64,000 bases of DNA, taken from Abelmoschus esculentus (Eukaryota > Streptophyta > Magnoliopsida > Malvales > Malvaceae). Every line of letters starts with the position of its first letter. Position 1 is the first letter of the stretch. The notes under the pieces are model-generated. The model saw only the letters and a list, made by a program, of their open reading frames with translations, had not been told where the DNA came from and searched no databases. This document shows, in pieces, positions 23,529 to 35,776 of the stretch. The stretch lies in contig JAUCBN010000025.1 in assembly GCA_035048815.1 (NCBI GenBank), positions 15,524,501-15,588,500 on the forward strand, read 5' to 3'. The position numbers and the translations under genes were made by a program.

Positions 23529-24033
23529 TAGGTGGGTAAAACCGGATATCCGGACATTTTATTTAGAATTGGTTCCGGTTATGGTAACCACCAGTTTTTA
23601 AAAATTAAAACCGTCCCGGTCAAATCGGATTTTAAATTTTAAGAATTGATCTAGATATTGGTGGGAACCAGTACCAGTACCGGGTACCGGTTAATTAGTT
23701 TATTATTAAAAAAAATTTAAATAATAAAAGAAAAAAAAATCTGACACCAATAATAATATTAATATCAAATAACAAAGTTATAATGTTGTAAACTTAAAGG
23801 TTGAAGTCTTAAAACAAGTCATACTTATAATATTCATAAACAGAGAGAAAAAAATAAATTAAAAAACTCCAAATACTGAGTACCCATCAGGTATCGGGTC
23901 CAAAAATATGATTTAATCCCGGTCTCAGTTGTATTCGGGACTTAAATTTAAATTTAGTCCCGATCTTACTGAGACCAATTCTAGATAAAAATCCACCAAA
24001 TCTATCCGGAACCGAGGTTTTTTCCCACCCCTA
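23529..24033 (-). mobile_element. Short inverted-repeat element, TAGGGGTGGG family, copy 1
   Basis: The left end reads TAGGTGGGTAAAACCGG; the reverse complement of the right end is TAGGGGTGGGAAAAAACC. The interior has strings of GGTACC, CCGG and ACCGGTT that recur, in the opposite orientation, at 52794-53306 and partly at 47862-48045. No clear target-site duplication is seen, so the class is open; termini of this sort are common in small hAT-like elements. Confidence 0.55.
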
Positions 24034-24278
24034 GTTGTTGGTGACTGCTTCCTTCGCCAAATAACGAACTTCCTCTTTGAGTATCAACATAAGTAGAAAT
24101 AAAACTATAGAAAGAAAAGGAGTGACCAATTCAGTATTTTCAGCTGTATAGTTTTTCTCGGCCAAAGCCTGCGACTTACATTAAAATGAATAATGGGCTG
24201 CCTAAAACTCTGCATATTTATTGGGTATATTTCAACACGTACTAAAGTAAATTAATTGTCTGTTAATATAACCGTGGC

Positions 24279-25374
24279 TTAATCCAATTTTCCATTTTGC
24301 AGAGAAGTAGAAGCCAGAACCACCTTCTTCCTTGTTTTACCAAGCTTGTATTTCACCATCTTTACAATCTTGTAGAACCAGAAAGCACTCACCAACTGCA
24401 GTCCTGCGCCCATTGCCTGTGTGACACATAGACACCCATGCTCACTTATAACATCATATTAATTAGTAATTAATCACTTGATGATGGAATTAGGAACTAG
24501 GAAGAACAGGGTAATGACTAATTAATACCTTGATCAGTAGAGGATTATTAGCTGATAAAGCGACGAAAAGGAGATAGGGTCCACCCACCATCCTTGCAAC
24601 AGAGAATATTACAGCGAATGTGATCTGTTCAACATCACTTTGTGACGTTAATGACCATCATAATCTAAAGAATTAAGAAAATGATTTAAGAGTTGGGAAC
24701 TAACATCTGCTGCCAGATTGAGGTTGGTTTCCCTGTAACCGAGTTCTTTAAGCAGTTCCCGAGCATGGAGGAAAGGAGTCGAGCTCTCCAATATGAATAA
24801 CGTAGCAACTTGCTCTGATCCACACTGCATAATTAATTGGTTTTACTTACCCCCAAGAATCTAACCAGATGCATGGACTAACCGACTAACCACACGGGTT
24901 ATGGTTACTACCTTTCGAAAGGCAAAGCCAGCAGCAATAGCAACGATGCAGACCAAATGATGAAATGTGTTGTCTAAACTGGATCCACCGCCAAAGAAGC
25001 AGCATGTCAGGTCATATATAAAGTAACCTAGTGTAGCAGCCAAAGCTTGTCTCTGCTCAAAAAACTCAGAGATTCACAATATTAATTCCAAGTTCAAGAT
25101 TATCCTGCAGATATTGAGCAGGCAAGCAGCTGTTTTGTTTGGTACATACCTGCTTAGGAGACGAGGCTGATGCCAAAGGACAAACTGGGCAGCTCCAATC
25201 TTCAACAGATCGTGATGCTAAAATTACAGCAGAAATTGCATGGATTGTAGACACCATGCGTGTGCAGAATCCAAAGGAACGTTTGGAGAAGATTTTTCTG
25301 ATAAACAGAAAAAGTGTGGTCCATGAGATTATTCCCAACACGACCAGACTCACAGCACCGTATTCTTCCCGCAT
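24279..25374 (-). CDS. TLC (TRAM/LAG1/CLN8) domain membrane protein, tandem copy B
   Basis: Five exons, 25374-25150, 25052-24912, 24824-24705, 24624-24529 and 24416-24279, give 239 residues. The first three exons equal those of copy A in length and all phases match; exon 4 is one codon shorter and exon 5 one longer. The same signature is present (YFIYDLTCCFF, NTFHHLVCIVAIAAG, FLHARELLKELGY), and the tail ends ASTSLQNGKLD against ASTSLHNGKMD in copy A. All introns keep GT-AG. The two genes face the same way about 1.8 kb apart, a tandem duplication old enough to have diverged in introns. The start MREEY is chosen by agreement with copy A; an upstream in-frame ATG 31 codons earlier lacks a counterpart there. 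Confidence 0.85.
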
Positions 25375-27779
25375 GATGAGGTCCAAACACAAAGCTAACC
25401 CAACAACGTCTGAATAATAAGCAAGAAGCTTTGGGAGGGAATATATAACGCCACCAAGGAGATGCAAAAATAATAAATCATAAACCTTTAACCATAAAAA
25501 TATATCATATCCTTATTTTTCTAAACTCAAATATAAAATTTTTATTAAAAAAATCGGCTCGCTTAATATCATCCCCAGTTGCCAAGCACATTCAATTTCA
25601 ATTGAACATGGTACATGGACTAGGTCATAGCATATGGGTTTTGGTTGGTAACCCTACGTTTCTTCCAAACTCAAATTATGTATTAAACTCGAATTCTAAA
25701 TTTAAACGTTTAAATATAAAAAAGAATAATATTAAACTTAAAACTTTCAAAAATGAATAATTGATAGTTTATTACAGAGTCTAACTAACTTTAAGATATT
25801 TTTTTCAAATAATCAAGGTAAATATATTTGTATTTCAAAATTGCTATTGCAACCATATATCATTATTAATTTATTATCATACCCTAATTACTACTATTGT
25901 TAGTTAAGAAGGTTAATCCGTTTTTAATTATATATAACTTTTTTTTTTTCTTGAGAACGTACTTCCCGCCGATTCTTAATGCAAGGAATGATGGCCTACC
26001 ATCTCATTAAAATATGATGATAGTATTAATTTTCAGGTAATAATTCAATAGAGTATTAAATTTGGTTCATAGCGTGAAGAAATAGAAAAAAAATTGAGGA
26101 ATACTGAAGTTAATAAGTGATATTAATAGAATATAATATTTATTTAAAGTGATTTGAGATTAATTTTTTAGTTATAAGGTATTGATTTGTTAGGTTTTGA
26201 GTAGGGGTGTTTATTTTGGTACCCAATTTTTCGGGATCGGGTACCGGTTCTTTTAAATAAAGATATTTTGGTTCGTGTTTCGGTCTATTTATATCGGTAC
26301 TCGCAAAATTTGGATATTCGACTAATCGGATAACGGGTATCCGGTTTATATATATTTTTAATTTTTTTTATTATTTTAAAATTAAAAAAATCACGTATTA
26401 AATAAAAATTTTATAATATATGAACAAACATAAAAATTAGTGATTTAAAGTTAATTTTAGAATATTTAAATATATATACACATATATTTATTAAAGTTTA
26501 TCATTAAAATAATATTAAAAATATTAATATCATTTTTTTTCTTTTGATATTAACACATTAATAAAATATATTTAAAAATTAAAAAAATCATAATACAAAC
26601 ATAAAATTAATTTAAAGATTTAAATTTAATTTTATGTACAAATATTAAGGGTAAAGTATATCAATAAATTTTAAATGTTTAGTAAATTTTGGTTTTATAG
26701 TAATTTGATCTTATAAAAAATAAGAGTAAATTATATCAATAATCACTAAACTTTTAGGATGTATTTATTTTAATCATCAAAATTTTAAACTTTTCCCTGA
26801 GATCATCTGATTTTTAGTCCACATTTATCTTAATCTGTACCGTTAGCTTTCTTAAAAAATAAGTCACATTAACTTTATTTATTTATTTTTCTGTTTTTTC
26901 TCTTTATTTTTATTTTTTGATGAAGATATTGTTAAAAAAATGGTATGGTACATGGACATTTGAGCGTAAATTTGAATGGGTTCCATTAATCAAATTAATT
27001 GGGACTAAGTGTATTATTACTCTAAAACAAGAGTAGATTAAATTTGTATATTTACATGCTCAAAATGTTCAATGGGTGAATGAGAAATTGTTGCTCAATG
27101 TAACACCCATGGTGTTGGAAAAATAAGATGAAAAATAGAATATCCCACATTTGTTGGGAACATGGTTTTGGAAAGCTTTATATATAAAAGTTCTTCATGT
27201 TGTTATTGGAAATAGGTCAAAGGTTTGGACTCTTCATGTCCCACAGATTAATTCTGTAATTAAGCATGTTCCCTGCATGAACACTCTGGGAGGGGATGAA
27301 TCTGTTTTAAGGACACTGTAAGAGCATTGTTTGTTTTGTTTTACAGATATATCTCTGATCATAAAAAAAACACAGTGAAAAGAAAATAGAACTCTAACAA
27401 CAACTACAACTATTGTAAAATAAAAAAGAAAATAAAAAATTGGATGTGTTTCGTTCAAGTTTGAAATACAATGCCAATTAAAAGTGTTGTTTGTTATTTT
27501 TGTATTGTTTATTCTTCTAGTTCTAGTGTTGCTAAATAAGACATAAAAAGTTTGGTTTCCATGAAGATCAGATTTGCAAGAAATATCACATCTTTCACGT
27601 AATTTTTTGTTCCTTTATCACTCGATCTGATATCATTTTACAGATGAAAAATTAGTTTGATTTAAGAGCCTGGTCAGGGATGGTTAAATATAGTTATGGG
27701 AAATTAAAGATCTTGTAGTATGAATTCATAGGATACAAGGGGTTGTTTTTTCATGGCAAATCGTTCATGTAGTAAGAAT
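25375..27779. other. Gene-free AT-rich spacer
   Basis: Promoter side of TLC-B, then spacer. At 26207-26360 there is one end of a GGTACC/ACCGGTT-rich repeat beginning TAGGGGTG, like the families at 23529 and 52794; its other end is not identifiable. Near 27170-27320 an uninterrupted stretch of about 40 codons may be a retroelement scrap but could not be assigned. Confidence 0.4.
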
Positions 27780-28314
27780 TAGGGGTGAGAATGAGCCAAA
27801 CCGAGCCCGAATCAGGCTAGGTTCGGTTCGGAAACAAGCATATCTGAGCTTGAGTTGGCTTGAAGCTCGCCGAGCTCGGAAATTTAGGCTCGAGATCGGT
27901 TCGAAAATAATATTACTGGGCTAGGCTCGGGCTCAAAGCTCGTCAGGCTAGGTTCGGGCTCGACTCGAAATGGACAATTTTCTATATTATAGTGTTTTAA
28001 TATTTATTTATTTATTTATTTGTAGTTTATTTTTTATTTGTAGTTTATAAAATTGTTTTAGTTGATAATATTCAATTTATTTTTATTTTTAGTGGATTTA
28101 CTCTCAATTATTTTATTATTTTTCTTTGTTAAACAAATTATTTTTAATGTGTGTATATATATATATGTATGTTTATATATAATTATTCTGAGCCTATTCA
28201 CGAGTTTTTCGAGCCGAGTTGAGTTTAGATCCCGAGTCGAGTTCACTCAAGCCGAGTTTTGACCGAGCCGACCCTGAATAACTCGCAAGCCGGACAGGTT
28301 CATTATCACCTCTA
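27780..28314. mobile_element. hAT-like non-autonomous element, TAGGGGTGAG ends
   Basis: The ends are TAGGGGTGAGAATGA and, reading in from the right, TAGAGGTGATAATGA. The flanks GTAAGAAT (27772-27779) and GTACAAAT (28315-28322) agree at 6 of 8 positions, consistent with a decayed 8-bp hAT duplication. The interior repeats GAGCTCG, GGTTCGG and GAGCCGAG-type words. No transposase sequence is present. Confidence 0.6.
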
Positions 28315-29258
28315 GTACAAATTATTTTTGCAAAAGTCACCGTCTTGGCTCTCGTTATGGACAAGGATTGAGCTAAGATTAAACAACGCAATGAATAAAT
28401 TTGTACAACTTTAAAATTAATAAAATCTAATATATACTTAATTTAAAATTTAAAAATAACAAGACTTAATTTGATAAATATTTAAACTATAAAAATATAT
28501 TTATTTATAATTTTCCGCCAGTTAGATTAAAGACTAAAGTTAAAATCAAAACAAAAAATTAAAAAAATACATTCTATATTTTTTTCAATGCATGAAAAAG
28601 CATAATCTGCATAATAAATAAATGTTGAAGAATAAGGTTTGAACGAATATATTAAGGTTGCGTTTAATATTGTGTTTTAAATTAATTTTTGGATCAAAAG
28701 TTGGTTTAGAACGCAGAAGTAATGCTAAATAATTAATTTTTGGAGAAAAAAAAAACTGCGTTTGAAAAATGATTTTCAACCCAAACACAAAAGCTAACGG
28801 TTGAAAAAATGCTTTTAAGAGTCATATTACAATTTTAACCTTCATTTACTATGTTTTATTATAATTTAATTTTTATAAATACATAATTATATTTAACATA
28901 AAATATTTTTTAATTTAAAAATTATATATATTCATTTTAAATTTCTAAAAAGCACTTTTCTCAAAAGTACTTCTGAAAAACATTTTTCAAAAATAATTTA
29001 TATATTTATTTATTAATATTTATATATCTTATCATAATTTAAGTTAATATTATACTATAAAAGAATTTGATTATCATTTAAATATATATTTTTTTAACTT
29101 ATAATATCATGTCTAAAATAGTTATTTATTTTCTCAAAAAGCACTTTTTAACAACAATACTAAACATATATCTCAAAACCAAAAATTTTATAAGAACTTT
29201 TTTACCATATTTTTCTAACGTACATATCAAAATCAATGATAAATTAACCCTAAACTGG

Positions 29259-29513
29259 AGAGATTATATCATAGGCCCAACCTACCATGTCAGCCGTGGT
29301 CCTTAACCAATGAAAACTACCTATTTCGTCACTAATCAACCATGTAATTAATGTAATTTCCAAAAATCATATTTTTAAAATGACATAAAAATTTTGAGTG
29401 AAGATTCATTGGTTGAAAAAAAAATGAGGTGAAAATTAGTGATGAAGTGGGTGAATATTATTGAATAGGACCACGACTGACGTGGTAGGCCGGGCCTATA
29501 ATATAATTTCTTT
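29259..29513. mobile_element. MITE with ~45-bp terminal inverted repeats
   Basis: Left terminus AGATTATATCATAGGCCC, continuing to a CCATGTCAGCCGTGGTCCT stretch. The right terminus is its inverted match, with AAATTATATTATAGGCCC and CCACGTCAGTCGTGGTCCT. The flanks CTAAACTGG and TAAAACTGC agree at 6 of 9. About 255 bp, non-coding. The rest of 28315-29950 is AT-rich spacer without recognisable genes. Confidence 0.65.
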
Positions 29514-29950
29514 TAAAACTGCAATTATCACGTTTGTTTGCCATTTTTGTTGGCAAGATACAGATGGGCTGAAATTTAATGTACTTTTATTATGTCAAAC
29601 CCACTACGTTCCCAACTCCTAACCGTTTCTGTTTGTAAGATGTCACACATATAACTCGTTTCATTTAAATTCGAATAGATTTTATTTTTAACTCAAATTT
29701 GATTCGAAATAAAATATAATATTTGCGATCATTTATTAAGGTTTAGCTTGTTGAACAAACTAAGCATTCATCACACTCATGTCCTACCCAGCCCAAAGCT
29801 ATGGGGCAAACAAAAAATGTAAAGGGCTAGAGGTATAAGGTGGGTCGATGAAAATTGTATGCCTATTCTGTTGATGGTGTTAGCTTGAACAGGGAAGCCT
29901 TGAGACTAGGCCGTATTGAGACTTGGAAGCCCGACTCACAGACAGGAAGA

Positions 29951-31812
29951 TCAATCTTTTCTGTATCTTGTCCAAAACCACCCCTTCTTCCTAGCATATT
30001 TGTTCTCAGGTAGTGACCTACCCCACCTAGACCCTATCGAGAAGTGGCGTTTCAGGAAAGGCTTTGACAAGGAGCTTCTCCGGCTTGAACTGGGTTCCAA
30101 TTTTGGAGCTTTTCCTTTTCGTTTGGTGTTTTCTACATGTTCAATATCATCACAATCACCATCGACAGAACTATCTATAACTCTATTCTTGAACAACTTG
30201 AGATGTTTTGCCTTCAACTCTGCTTCAGCTTTTAAAGCTTTTTTGCACATCTTTGAGACATGTTTTTCTCCAAACATACATATTGGGCAGACTGGGTCGT
30301 ATCTGTCAGCCTCTAGTGTCATCGTCTCCAAGCATTCAGCATGATAAACATGTCCACAGACAAGCACAGAAACCACTGAAACCTCGTTGCTACTCCAGGT
30401 AGATCTCTCAGCTAAAAGCTTTGAGCAAGCACCACAAGTTCGCTCATCAATGGATGGAGAATATGAGAATCTACTGCTACATCCATATATCTTGCCAGAA
30501 CCCAAGTGTTCACTGTCAAAAGACCACCTTTCTCTTTGAGAAGAGGCCACAAGATCAGAAAAAGTGCGCTTGGACCAGCTGTCATAACAACCACCATGAG
30601 ACCCAGCTGTTAAGTCATTGCTACATCTGGAGAGCACAAAAGATGACCTTGCTTCAGACATTGAATAACTATTTGGAGATTTCAATCCCAGGATTCGACT
30701 ATCAGACACCTGCCTCAATAGCTGTTGCCCAGGTGAACAGCGAGCCAGTCGTGATGGGGTTGAGTTTGGAGGAAGCAGAGCATGGCTAGACAAAGCATCT
30801 GTAATTGGTTGTGAGAATGATGAAGGTATACAAGATGAGAGCTTTGGTGTAGATGAATCAACATTACCGGTCAATTCTGCCAAATTATTCACCTGAAATA
30901 TAACCAGAAAGGTATTTTAGCTATCAGCAGGATTGGCTAGTGTATCACCAAAAGTCATTGGAAACACACGCAAGCATAAAAAAGCTATTCAAGTAAAGTC
31001 AATATTAGCTAAATCAAACTTACATCAACAGAATAATTGCTTGCTCTTGATATGTCTGCACAAACAACATAAAACAATATCAAACATGACAGAAACAAAT
31101 TACAAAATAGAGGGAACAGACTAGCAGCTACATCACTCGGAACAGTATTGGGATAAAAGGCTAGATTCTAGAAGTAGAGAATAACATAATGAATGCAACT
31201 TGAATAACATAAACATGCTTGTTTTTATTTTTATTCGACCATGCTACCCTGCACATTAAAGGTTAGGTATTATCAATGGCCTAGTTGGCAGCCAGTAATC
31301 TATGGGATTAGAAGACATTGGAACCTTTTGCATTCATGGACAAAGTTACATAAATTACATGATTTCCAAATGAAACAAATTTCATAAAACAAAAAATTCT
31401 AGAAAAAAATTTCTAACCTTTAGGCTATACAAAAAGCTACCCTTTAAGGCTATTTCAATTGGCAGGTGGCTTTACCTGAAGGAGGGGTCATCATATTCCC
31501 ATCCATTTCTTCATGGACTGGTGATTTTTGAGAAGTGGGTGTTCCGTACGTTTCAATCTCAAATGGACTTCCCTGGTCAGAAAGACTCCCTCTATCAGAT
31601 CCTAATGACCCTTTTATCTCCATGCTAGCATTTCTGCTAGTTCCATCAGATACCTGATAAGAAGGTTCATCAATTTCACCTGCTACACGCCTTCGATTAT
31701 CTCGGCAGAAGCTCCATGATGGCGAACACCTCACATTTCTATGCAAAGTCTCGCGTCCTGTTCTGTTTGGCATAGTTCTGTCCCTTGCGGCAACACAACA
31801 AGCGGATCCCAT
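29951..31812 (-). CDS. RING-H2 zinc-finger protein with MGSACC acylation-type N-terminus
   Basis: Three exons, 31812-31476, 31055-31024 (only 32 bp) and 30892-29951, join to 436 residues. The start MGSACCVAARD fits N-myristoylation at Gly2 with palmitoylation at Cys5/Cys6, so membrane attachment is likely; an ATG two codons upstream would hide this signal and is less likely. The middle is Ser-rich and unstructured. The RING spans about 276-328: TCGACS, then CGHVYHAECLE, then CPIC, i.e. C-x2-C...C-x-H-x2-H-x2-C...C-x2-C. The tail is basic (KPFLKRHFSIGSRW...). RING proteins of this kind act as E3 ubiquitin ligases; the substrate is unknown. It fits the At1g19680/At1g75400 type as I remember it, again beside BEL1-like and S1 bZIP genes. 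Confidence 0.88.
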
Positions 31813-32700
31813 GATCACTCAAATACCCAAAAATATAATTTTCCACAAAATTGCCACACCGATTCCAGCTATGTACTCAAGGCAAAATACGGCATATATG
31901 ATAAAACCGAGAATTTCCTGTAATAAAAAGCATTAAAAATTGCAAAGATTGATTGAACAGATAGCAAACTTAAAAGATAACTACTTCAAACTTCAGCTAA
32001 CCACAACTGACTTACTAAATTCCATTTTCTACGATCAAAACCATTTGATTTGATCAAAACCTAGGGTAAAAAATTAGAGCTAAAAACATTCTTTATATAA
32101 AGCAATAAGATCGATTTTAAGAAAAATAAACAAGCAATTAAAAAAGGAGTAAATTAACGTAACAAAAATTAACGTTAATCTTTTGAATGAAGAAGAAATG
32201 AAGAAACTTACGGGTTGAAGAATTTGAGAATACTGGAGCAGAAGAACAAGTGCAAGGAAAGATTTGAACTTTGGTTATGACTAATCAAAGTTGATAACGA
32301 CCTTTTTGACTCAGAGCTTTACTTCATAGTTTCAATCTTGTTCCTTTCCTTGGTGTGAAGTATCCTTTGAGCACAAGTGTAATTTTATGCAAAGAAAAAT
32401 AATATAAATGCATTCGAGGTTTTCTCAATATTATTTACCTTTGATTTTATAAGTTTAAGTAGAAAATATTTACTATAAAATCTACATATTTATTTTTAAA
32501 TTATTTTATTCAAACATTATTATTTTTTATATATATACACGGTGATATTGTACATCTTACCAGCCATGTCTTTTAAGAAGAGGTTAATGACCCATGACAA
32601 TATACTCTAAACATGTTTTTTTAATAAAATTTTGACCCAAATCATAGATTCTAAAATCCAACCCCTAAAATTAGGGATCTTTGTTAATTGGTCTAACCGG

Positions 32701-32902
32701 AGAGATTATTAGGTGAACCTTATTCACCACGTTATCTATGGTTCAAACAATCATGATCGTTGATTTTTAAATAACCACTTAATAACTACCCACCCACTAA
32801 GTACACGTGGGAAAAAAGTGATGATTCACTTAAAAAATTTAAAATCAACGATCTTGATTAATTAGGGCACGTAATTAACAAGATTCACCTAATAATTTTT
32901 CG
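32701..32902. mobile_element. MITE with 9-bp TSD
   Basis: A 202-bp element with ends AGAGATTATTAGGTGAA and, from the right, CGAAAAATTATTAGGTGAA. The flanks TCTAACCGG (32692-32700) and TATAACCGG (32903-32911) match at 8 of 9, as for Mutator-like elements. It sits about 0.9 kb upstream of the RING gene start. Between the gene and the element is presumed 5' UTR and promoter. Confidence 0.7.
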
Positions 32903-34545
32903 TATAACCGGTCATATTCAACCCATTATTTACTGACAAGTCAGTCCGGACAGAATTTATTTATTCCTCACCAAAGCCCACGCGACTGACCACTTACCCA
33001 CATCGGATTCCAAGCCACAAAGGCCACGCACAAGTGTTAAAACGAACAAAACCTGCCCCCTACACTCGCAGGCAAGAGAGATATAACCTCCAAAAAAACA
33101 ATATTTTCCCCCATTATTTACCCGCATGCAGATTGCAGGCGAACTAATCTGACCAGTTTTTTTTTTTTGCACTGGATTCACAAGGAAGGGAGATACTAAA
33201 ATTTGAGGGTCTAGACTCGAGACTCATTCAGTATATGTATTTTGGCTTGAGTTGTTGGGTTCATAATTTCAAGTCTGTTGGTTTAAAAGAACATGATCAA
33301 ATTTCAGCATTCTTGCTCTCTGCAGATAGGTTGGAGAAACATATCATTGTTCTAATCAAATGAGATTATGAATATTGTTCTCTGAAGTTTCATTGCAGGA
33401 GTAGCTTCTAAGTTCTAACCAGACCAGAGTTCCTGCCTTTCCTAGTGAATATGAATATTTCCATTCCTTGAATACCATCAAAGGCAAAAGGAAAAGGAAA
33501 CGAACAGGGAAAAAAATAGTCTTAAAAAATATATTGATGTCCATTTACGGTCGATTGAATGTCTATAATCACATCAAACAGGACAGCTAACTGCTGGAGG
33601 AATTAAAATAAACCAGGAAAAGCTACAGATACCAAGTTAATATCTTGGTATGGACAAAGACTTGAAAAAGGGTGGATGATAATTGGGTTTAGAAATCTCA
33701 ATCTTCTTCTTTATAAATCTGAGGTCATAAAAAGATAAAGAATCAATTGTAGATGAAAGAAAATGGATCATTGTTGAAGTAATCATGTTTTGCTGGCATG
33801 TCTTTGTCTACTGATTTGGTAATAAAACGACAATATTTCTGTCATTTGCCGTTTAATTGGTGTAAACGCCATTACCATTCCATGCAACATAAAGTGAAAA
33901 GAGGCAAGATTGTGTCTTTGTAGGTAGACACTGAACAAATGAAATGGAAGTCGGTTTCTTTGTTTAATTATTTATGTCACACACCAAAGCCAATACGAAG
34001 AGCTTTACTCGTTTCATTTAACCTAAATAAAAAATAATGGTGGTTAATTATATCGAATAATCAATCTTAAAATAATTATAATTTATAAGATAATATTTGT
34101 TTATAAGATAAAAAGAGTTGTGTAAATGTGCACCGACGGACTCTGGATTTTTGGGAAAACAAAGCTTCCTTTTTCGAATACCTAAAAGGCTAAAACGATG
34201 GTTTTTAGGTGAAATATCTATCTCAAAAAGTTTAAAAAGTTTTGAACATGCATAATTACATAAATTAGGTGCATGATTATTATAATATTATAGTTTTTTA
34301 TTTATTTTAATTAGTAAATTAACACCATTCAATAAATAAAAATATATTTTGAATTAAAAAATTATTTAATAAATTTATTGAATAAAAATAAAATTAAAAA
34401 ATATAAATTATAAATTCAAATATTAATATTAATATTTATAATATAATAATTAAAAATTAATATTTAATAATTGATAATATATTATATACCATATATTATT
34501 TACTCATATATATATAAATATAACGTAGGAGACCAGATTACATAC
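32903..34545. other. Gene-free spacer
   Basis: No supported gene. Short open stretches at 32957-33181 and 33356-33544 on the minus strand have no family resemblance. From about 34290 the sequence is almost pure A/T. Confidence 0.4.
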
Positions 34546-34827
34546 GAGTGTAAATCATCTATTTTTTACGTGGCTCCATTCGTGTCTCAGTTTTAAATTA
34601 GAGGGTATAGAGTTTAGGGTTTTAGGTTAGGGGTTGTGGTTAAGGTTTATGAAATTATGGATACGATATATTTTTTTTTGAATAAGGGGTATGATGTATT
34701 TTTTATAGTATAGGCTTTAAGGTTTATGATATAAAAATAAGGGTTAAATTTTAAAATTTAATTTTTTTTAAAATTTTAACAGGTAATATGAATAGAAACA
34801 TGATAAAAAAATAAAATATTTCTACCC
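34546..34827 (+). mobile_element. MITE (9-bp TSD, Mutator-like) with telomere-like core, copy B
   Basis: A 282-bp element with a perfect 9-bp flanking duplication ATTACATAC (34537-34545 and 34828-34836). The left end is GAGTGTAAATCATC; the right end read inward is GGGTAGAAATATTTT. Its core has TTTAGGGTTTTAGG at the start and AAGGGTTAAATTTTAAAA at the end, co-linear with copy A at 10328 (in reverse) and with partial copies at 42407, 45489 and 52448. Confidence 0.82.
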
Positions 34828-35163
34828 ATTACATACACCCTCAAACAATATTTTATATCTGAAATCCCAATTTACAGACAAATACAAAATAAAAAAGAAA
34901 CTCATCTGCTAGTTGCCAATTCTCTCACACTCATCTTTCTAGACCTAGCTGCCAATAACACTAATATTTTATTCATATTAATGATAACGCCAAAAAAAGA
35001 AAAGGGGCAAATAATAATAGTAATCCCCCATCTTTTTCAACATGAAAAAACACCCATCAAAGGGAGAATGTAAAGACATCCCTAGGTTACTTTTCACCAT
35101 ATTTTTCCATCCATTTATTTGTAATTAATAATGGTAGATGATGGTGATGAAGATGATTATGGA

Positions 35164-35652
35164 TCAGTAGTATTGAAAGATGTCCGGAGAGGCCATGACG
35201 GCTTGGCCAAGATAAGGCAGGTTGAAAGGGTTGTTGAAACTGTGGTCAATACTTGCTTCACAGCACAGATCAGTTTGATCATACACCAACGCGTTGCTGG
35301 GGGAGGTGAGATTGAGACAACTTAGGATTTGGTTCAGAGACTCGAGTCTCTGACTCAGTTCTATCATCTGAGCCCTCAGAACCGAGTTCTCGGCCTCTAT
35401 GGTGAAATAGTGGTGGGTGGTGAAGTTGATGCTTGTAAGGATTTGGTTATTGTCTTTGCTTAGCTGAGTCACTTGGGACATTAAATCATCCAAGTGTTGC
35501 TGTTTTCTCATCCGGGATCTTCTGGCTGATTCCCTGTTTGATTCCTTTCTCTTTCTTTTCCTTTGATCCATCATGTTCATCTCCTCTTCAAAGACACAGT
35601 TCAGAAGCTGCGAGGAGCTTGTGGAATTGGAGTTCCCACTGGACGAAGCCAT
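35164..35652 (-). CDS. bZIP44: S1-group bZIP transcription factor
   Basis: A single-exon gene of 162 residues, as normal for group S. A Ser-rich N-terminus is followed by the basic region KRKRKESNRESARRSRMRK (about 32-50) with invariant N39-x7-R47. The leucine zipper follows, with hydrophobic heptad positions at 57, 64, 71, 85, 92, 99 and 106. The tail ends PDIFQYY. S1 bZIPs form heterodimers with group C bZIPs and drive low-energy and amino-acid metabolism genes in the nucleus. Translation is expected to be repressed by sucrose through the uORF ending 124 bases upstream. bZIP11, bZIP2 and bZIP44 all share this organisation; bZIP44 is chosen only because Arabidopsis bZIP44 (At1g75390), as I remember it, lies by RING, BEL1-like and glycosyltransferase genes like those here. 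Confidence 0.92.
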   Translation of the reverse strand: MASSSGNSNSTSSSQLLNCVFEEEMNMMDQRKRKRKESNRESARRSRMRKQQHLDDLMSQVTQLSKDNNQILTSINFTTHHYFTIEAENSVLRAQMIELSQRLESLNQILSCLNLTSPSNALVYDQTDLCCEASIDHSFNNPFNLPYLGQAVMASPDIFQYY

Positions 35653-35776
35653 GTTAATAAATTTACACCAAAAACAGTACGGCTGATATTTCAGGACAAT
35701 ATAACCTCAGACACAAGCTAACTAATATGGACAGTTTCTATATCGAGTGAAAATCACGCTATTACAGACAACTTAT

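Noticed and set aside
27170..27320. Possible LINE reverse-transcriptase scrap (VIGNRSKVWTLHVPQIN)
   Set aside because: Too short and too weak to assign; a tblastn search against plant LINEs would decide.
29916..30789. Plus-strand open frames of up to 142 codons
   Set aside because: They are antisense to the RING gene exon, whose zinc-ligand pattern is clear.
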